A program made the position numbers and the translations under genes. Under the pieces are notes generated by a model. That model was given only the letters and a program-made list of their open reading frames with translations, had not been told where the DNA came from and searched no databases. From contig NZ_JAMQGP010000001.1 in the NCBI RefSeq assembly GCF_023703465.1, positions 930,001 to 994,000 on the forward strand: DNA of 64,000 nt, written 5' to 3'. Shown here in pieces: positions 60,798 to 64,000 of the stretch (position 1 is the stretch's first letter; each line of letters starts with the position of its first letter). The stretch is from Echinimonas agarilytica. GTDB taxonomy: Bacteria; Pseudomonadota; Gammaproteobacteria; Enterobacterales; Neiellaceae.

Positions 60798-61496
60798 TTA
60801 AGCCACTTGTCGGTCGTTATTGCCCACCGAAAGTGCCACGATTTGACTAATTTGAGTCAGCGAAAGACCGCTTTGTTGTTGCCATTCATTAAAGGTGTGT
60901 TGAACGGCTTTGAGTGCAGTTTTTGAGGTGGCTGGCTTGTCGATGATGTCGTGAGCAATGAGCAAAGCATTGACATCTTTACTGAGCACGAAGGTATCTT
61001 TACCGAGCCGTCGTAATATATAGGAGGCTGAATTCCCGCCGAGTCGAGCGCCATGCTTCTTCAAATAAGTCCAAAGCCCAATAATATCTTGCTCGGGCCA
61101 TTGCGCGATAAATGCGCCAAAACTGCCATATTCACGTTGGCAATCTAGAATCAGTTGAGCATTCAGTGGCACGGTTCGAATTTTTTGGCCATTGCGAACA
61201 ATGCGAGTGTCTTGTAGCAGGCGTTGTAAATGGGAATCATCCAACAAGACCAATTTGTTAGCATCAAATTTCCAAAATGCTTCTTCAAAGCCAGCCCATT
61301 TGTGCTCAATGACACGCCACGCGAATCCGGACTGAAACACCACCTTGGTGATTTCAGCCAAGCATCGATCATCAGGTAATAAAGCGACCTGTTTATTATC
61401 CAGTGGGGAACTGAGCAATGCTGAAAGGTGCTGTTCTCCACCTTTACGCTCTGCAGCTCTGTCGAGTATGTTTGAAAAATGCTCCACGCCTAACAA
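60798..61496 (-). CDS. DNA-3-methyladenine glycosylase I-like protein
   Basis: A 232-residue protein with the Tag (Adenine_glyco) pattern: EITKVVFQSGFAWRVIEHKWAGFEEAFWKFD, LLQDTRIVRNGQKIRTVPLNAQLIL and a helical C-terminal part. Tag removes 3-methyladenine from DNA. The zinc-binding Cys and His residues at the ends of E. coli Tag are not evident, and the N-terminus is longer. It is therefore a divergent member whose activity is unproven. Divergent from yvcK across a 209-base gap. Confidence 0.72.
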   Translation of the reverse strand: MLGVEHFSNILDRAAERKGGEQHLSALLSSPLDNKQVALLPDDRCLAEITKVVFQSGFAWRVIEHKWAGFEEAFWKFDANKLVLLDDSHLQRLLQDTRIVRNGQKIRTVPLNAQLILDCQREYGSFGAFIAQWPEQDIIGLWTYLKKHGARLGGNSASYILRRLGKDTFVLSKDVNALLIAHDIIDKPATSKTALKAVQHTFNEWQQQSGLSLTQISQIVALSVGNNDRQVA

Positions 61497-61538
61497 TCCC
61501 GTGTCATTGATTTACATGGCATAGTATGAAAGAGGCAT

Positions 61539-61558
61539 TTTTCGCTGTCTAGCGAAAA
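61539..61558. promoter_or_regulatory. Perfect 8-bp inverted repeat between tag-like gene and yvcK
   Basis: TTTTCGCT (61539-61546), GTCT, AGCGAAAA (61551-61558), 43 bases upstream of the tag-like start. Candidate operator or hairpin in the divergent promoter region. Confidence 0.4.
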
Positions 61559-61705
61559 GCGTGTGTGGTCGTGCTCTCAAACTCGGCACTCATTTTGATT
61601 TTATTGGAATATCTGACAGTTCAATGAAGATAATCAACACAATTCACGCTACCATTTAGGCTCAATGGCTTACATCGTGCGAGCCCGTAGAACTTTGAAG
61701 TTTGT

Positions 61706-62704
61706 ATGCGAGTAAAACCCAAATCAATTGTCACCATTGGTGGTGGAAGCGGCCAGTACACTTTATTGTCTGGCATTCGAGATCTCCCCGGTGTGACCAC
61801 CACTGCAATTGTTTCTATGGCCGATAGTGGCGGCAGTACAGGTATTCTTCGAGGCGAGCTCGGCGCATTGCCACCAGGCGATGTGCTGAAGTGTATATTG
61901 GCTTTGTCGCCTCACCGTGATGTTGCCATCGACATTTTATTGCGTCGCTTTTCGAGTAGTGAACGACTCAAAGATCACAATGCCGGAAATATGTTACTGA
62001 CGATGCTCAGTGAGTACGCGGGTTCGTTTCCTGATGGTATTCAGGCTCTAGCAGAAATTCTCAACGTCAAAGGGAATATTCTTCCGGTGACCACCGATAA
62101 AGTCACCTTAGTGGCAGAGCTGGCGAATGGCAACCGAGTGTTCGGCGAAGCGGCAATTGATGTGCCTCGTCATTTAGAACGTGCCAACATCTCAAAAGTT
62201 TTTCTGGTGCCGCATCATGGCGAGGATGTTACGGTTCACTTGCCGGTGATCGATGCCATTATTAATGCCGATGTGATCTTACTCGGGCCGGGAGACTTGT
62301 ACACCAGTATTGTCCCGAATTTATTAGTGGAGGGGCTTACCGAAGCACTGGCATATGCCAAAGCTAAAAAGTATTTCATCAGTAATATTATGACCAAATT
62401 TGGTGAGACTCAAAACTATGCATTGGATGACTACATAGCGTCGGTTGAACGTTACATGGGCAGTGAACTCGACGGTGTGTTCTACAACAACGTGCGGCCG
62501 AGTGACGAAGCATTAGCGCGCTATGCTGAACAACGAGCTGAATTTGTTGAACTCAAGCAGAGAAAAGCATTAGAACAACGTTGTGATCTTAGAGAGTTAC
62601 CACTATTGGATGATTCAACGGGAGTGGCTCGTCATAGTCCAGCCTTGCTCGGAAGTGCGATACAAGGCTTGTTGGCTGATCTTGAACAAGATGTAACAGG
62701 CTAA
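61706..62704 (+). CDS. yvcK: YvcK/CofD-family gluconeogenesis factor
   Basis: UDP-sugar-binding protein of the CofD-like fold, needed in Bacillus for growth on gluconeogenic carbon and for cell-wall homeostasis. The E. coli homolog is YbhK. The 332-residue product has IGGGSGQYTLLSGIR, VSMADSGGSTGILRGELG, ALPPGDVLKCI, FLVPHHGED and the LLGPGDLYTSIVPNLLV block. Length fits the short, enterobacterial form. The start is the ATG at 61706. Confidence 0.93.
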   Translation: MRVKPKSIVTIGGGSGQYTLLSGIRDLPGVTTTAIVSMADSGGSTGILRGELGALPPGDVLKCILALSPHRDVAIDILLRRFSSSERLKDHNAGNMLLTMLSEYAGSFPDGIQALAEILNVKGNILPVTTDKVTLVAELANGNRVFGEAAIDVPRHLERANISKVFLVPHHGEDVTVHLPVIDAIINADVILLGPGDLYTSIVPNLLVEGLTEALAYAKAKKYFISNIMTKFGETQNYALDDYIASVERYMGSELDGVFYNNVRPSDEALARYAEQRAEFVELKQRKALEQRCDLRELPLLDDSTGVARHSPALLGSAIQGLLADLEQDVTG

Positions 62705-62726
62705 AAAACTATTGACTTAAAATGCT

Positions 62727-62930
62727 TTAAATCAGCCCTTCATTTCGGGCTGATTTTCCACCTTCAATGACAAACAATTTAGGGCGAGTGTTCAGCGCTG
62801 GAGATTTGGAAGGGTTCATATCTTCAATGGCGTGACGATCCAGTTGGTCTGAAATCCGCTCTACCTGCCCTATGACATGCTGTAGCAACTGGTCAAATTC
62901 CTTGCTGTTCATCATATTTGCGCTCTTCAC
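62727..62930 (-). CDS. Small hypothetical protein, 67 residues
   Basis: MKSANMMNSKEFDQLLQHVI then a polar tail; not recognised. A coiled-coil-like stretch (LLQHVIGQVERISDQLDRHAIE) is followed by a basic region. The most likely start may be the tandem ATG codons near 62910-62915 with a weak GAAGAG upstream. The end lies inside the terminator shared with yvcK. Convergent with yvcK. Confidence 0.5.
   Translation of the reverse strand: MKSANMMNSKEFDQLLQHVIGQVERISDQLDRHAIEDMNPSKSPALNTRPKLFVIEGGKSARNEGLI
62729..62757. terminator. Bidirectional terminator after yvcK
   Basis: AAATCAGCCC (62729-62738), an 8-base loop, GGGCTGATTT (62747-62756) and a further T. It lies 25 bases after the yvcK stop and overlaps the last codons of the minus-strand 67-residue gene. 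Confidence 0.85.
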
Positions 62931-63097
62931 TCTTTGTAAATCGAATGAGCTAAGCCTAGATCAAATGGTCAGACGAGCTGTGATCTGAGTAGCGTTGAGG
63001 AAATATCTAGGCTACCAAGGGTTCAAAAGATGAACGGAATCACATATTGAGAATTGAGGAACGTTAACAAAAAGTTTGAAAAATCGGTTTGTTTTAA

Positions 63098-63754
63098 TTA
63101 TTGGTTAATTAGTTTTTTAATTTCTGTTGCAGAGTCGAGTATGTGTCTTTTCAGCAAAGCGCATGCTTCTGTGGATTGTCCTTCCTTACAAAGCGTGACT
63201 AATTGGCGATGCTCACTCTCTGAACGCGGTTTGGCACCGGTGAGTAGTAAATTCATTCGCACGTATCGACCCGATTGATGATTTAAACTTCGTACCATTT
63301 CCATCGTGTCTGGGCGGTTTGCAGCACGATACAAACGGTTATGAAACTCCATATTCATGTCGCTCCAAATTGCAATGGCATCATCTTTATGCCAAGACTG
63401 TTCCATGACGTCGAGGTGCTGTTCGGCAGCGAGAATATCGTCTTGGGTCATAAATGGAATAGCGCGTTTAAGCAAATCGCATTCGATTAAGGCTCGGAGT
63501 TCAAATAATTCGTCAACTTGCGATTGTGTCATAGAGGCGACAGTTGCGCCTTTGTGTGGCTCAAATTCAACAAGGCCTTCGGCTTCAAGTTGAAGTAATG
63601 CTTCTCGAATCGGAATTCGGCTGACGCCCATATAATCAGCCAAAGCAGCTTGTCTTAAGGCTGCCCCAGCGGGTAGTTCACCTGACAAAATTCGTTCACG
63701 CAGATGTGCAATTACGAATTCTGTTCTAGTTTTTGGGATTTTTAATTGATTCAC
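63098..63754 (-). CDS. GntR-family regulator with FCD domain
   Basis: A 218-residue DNA-binding protein. Residues 1-70 form a GntR winged helix (VIAHLRERILSGELPAGAAL, then AALADYMGVSRIPIREALLQLEAEGLVE). The rest is a helical FCD ligand domain (LFELRALIECDLLKRAI, FHNRLYRAANRP, EHRQLVTLCKEG) with the metal-ligand Asp and His positions kept. Such proteins control carboxylate, amino-acid or sugar-acid catabolism. The target is not in view. The 170-base gap on its 5' side holds a palindromic terminator-like element. Confidence 0.91.
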   Translation of the reverse strand: MNQLKIPKTRTEFVIAHLRERILSGELPAGAALRQAALADYMGVSRIPIREALLQLEAEGLVEFEPHKGATVASMTQSQVDELFELRALIECDLLKRAIPFMTQDDILAAEQHLDVMEQSWHKDDAIAIWSDMNMEFHNRLYRAANRPDTMEMVRSLNHQSGRYVRMNLLLTGAKPRSESEHRQLVTLCKEGQSTEACALLKRHILDSATEIKKLINQ

Positions 63755-63872
63755 AGTACAGCGCCATCCATGGATCTATATTCAGGGTGTAAAGCCATGT
63801 TGCCAGTATTGTGGGCGTTAAACAAGTCCGACAAGGAATATTAATTTGTAACGAAAAAAATAAAGTGTTATC

Positions 63873-63886
63873 GGGCTGGCCAGCCC
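63873..63886 (-). terminator. Palindrome downstream of the cytochrome gene
   Basis: GGGCTGGCCAGCCC, a 14-base perfect palindrome (5-bp stem with GGCC loop), 38 bases past the minus-strand cytochrome stop. On the minus strand an A/T-rich tail with TTTTTTT follows about 12 bases later. A weak terminator candidate. Confidence 0.45.
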
Positions 63887-63923
63887 CCATAGGGACTGAC
63901 TGTTGAGACAATTAAGACGTTAA

Positions 63924-64000
63924 TTACTTGGCGGCAGATCGCGCAGATATTTGTTTAACCGGTAGTTTATGAGCGATACCCGCATGGCAATCAATACAGG
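63924..64000 (-). CDS. C-terminal end of a NapC/NirT-type multiheme cytochrome c (partial)
   Basis: Minus-strand frame running off the right edge. It encodes CIDCHAGIAHKLPVKQISAR and ends SAAK at the TAA (63924-63926). CIDCH is a c-type heme-binding motif, and the CxxCHxGIAHxLP pattern is the last heme of NapC/NirT/TorC quinol dehydrogenases that feed periplasmic reductases. Only 25 codons are visible, so the partner reductase is unknown. It supports anaerobic respiration. Confidence 0.75.
   Translation of the reverse strand, partial: CIDCHAGIAHKLPVKQISARSAAK

Overview
The window is chromosomal DNA of a free-living gammaproteobacterium. The gene order nadB|rpoE-rseABC-lepA-lepB-rnc-era-recO-pdxJ-acpS, barA|rlmD-relA-mazG, pyrG-eno-ftsB-ispD-ispF-truD-surE-pcm-yqaA-nlpD-rpoS is the conserved gammaproteobacterial core. 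A PEP-CTERM protein, an NspS/MbaA-like polyamine/c-di-GMP pair, a FliA-type promoter and a NapC/NirT-type cytochrome end suggest a marine, motile, facultatively anaerobic Alteromonadales/Vibrio-like lineage. The genus cannot be fixed from this sequence. Coding density is high. I saw no rRNA, tRNA, CRISPR array, intact insertion sequence or prophage.

Region 1 (1-28.4 kb) is the housekeeping core. nadB is cut by the left edge and divergent from the sigma-E envelope-stress operon, which has a sigma-E-type promoter upstream. Tightly packed genes follow for translation (lepA), secretion (lepB), RNA processing (rnc, era, rlmD, truD), repair (recO, mazG, pcm, surE), cofactors and isoprenoids (pdxJ, acpS, ispD, ispF), the stringent response (relA), the BarA hybrid kinase, CTP synthase, enolase, division (ftsB, nlpD) and the stationary-phase sigma factor (rpoS). 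A decayed flagellin gene sits between mazG and pyrG.

Region 2 (28.4-42 kb) is signalling and envelope. It holds a chemoreceptor behind a FliA-type promoter, a porin plus a small PstS-like periplasmic protein, a PotD-like binding protein translationally overlapped with a membrane GGDEF-EAL protein (NspS-MbaA architecture), a second membrane protein with degenerate GGDEF and EAL motifs, and then ldhA with two lipoprotein genes and an unrecognised membrane-anchored protein.

Region 3 (41.3-50.3 kb) has a minus-strand trio: tesB, a CbiX-like chelatase, and a 799-residue protein combining a TIR-like N-terminus, a helical-repeat middle, two membrane helices and a lipoyl-like C-terminus. Next comes a complete threonine operon (promoter, thrL leader peptide, attenuator, thrABC).

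Region 4 (50.3-64 kb) is accessory and catabolic. It has a PEP-CTERM protein, an aldo/keto reductase-HbpS pair and a secreted alkyl-sulfatase, each of the last two divergent from a LysR regulator across a dyad. It also has grcA behind a perfect FNR box, a GAF-GAF-GGDEF-EAL protein with intact motifs, a Tag-like glycosylase, yvcK, a GntR/FCD regulator and the C-terminus of a multiheme cytochrome.

The theme of the accessory half is environmental sensing through c-di-GMP: three GGDEF-EAL proteins that differ in how well their catalytic motifs are preserved.
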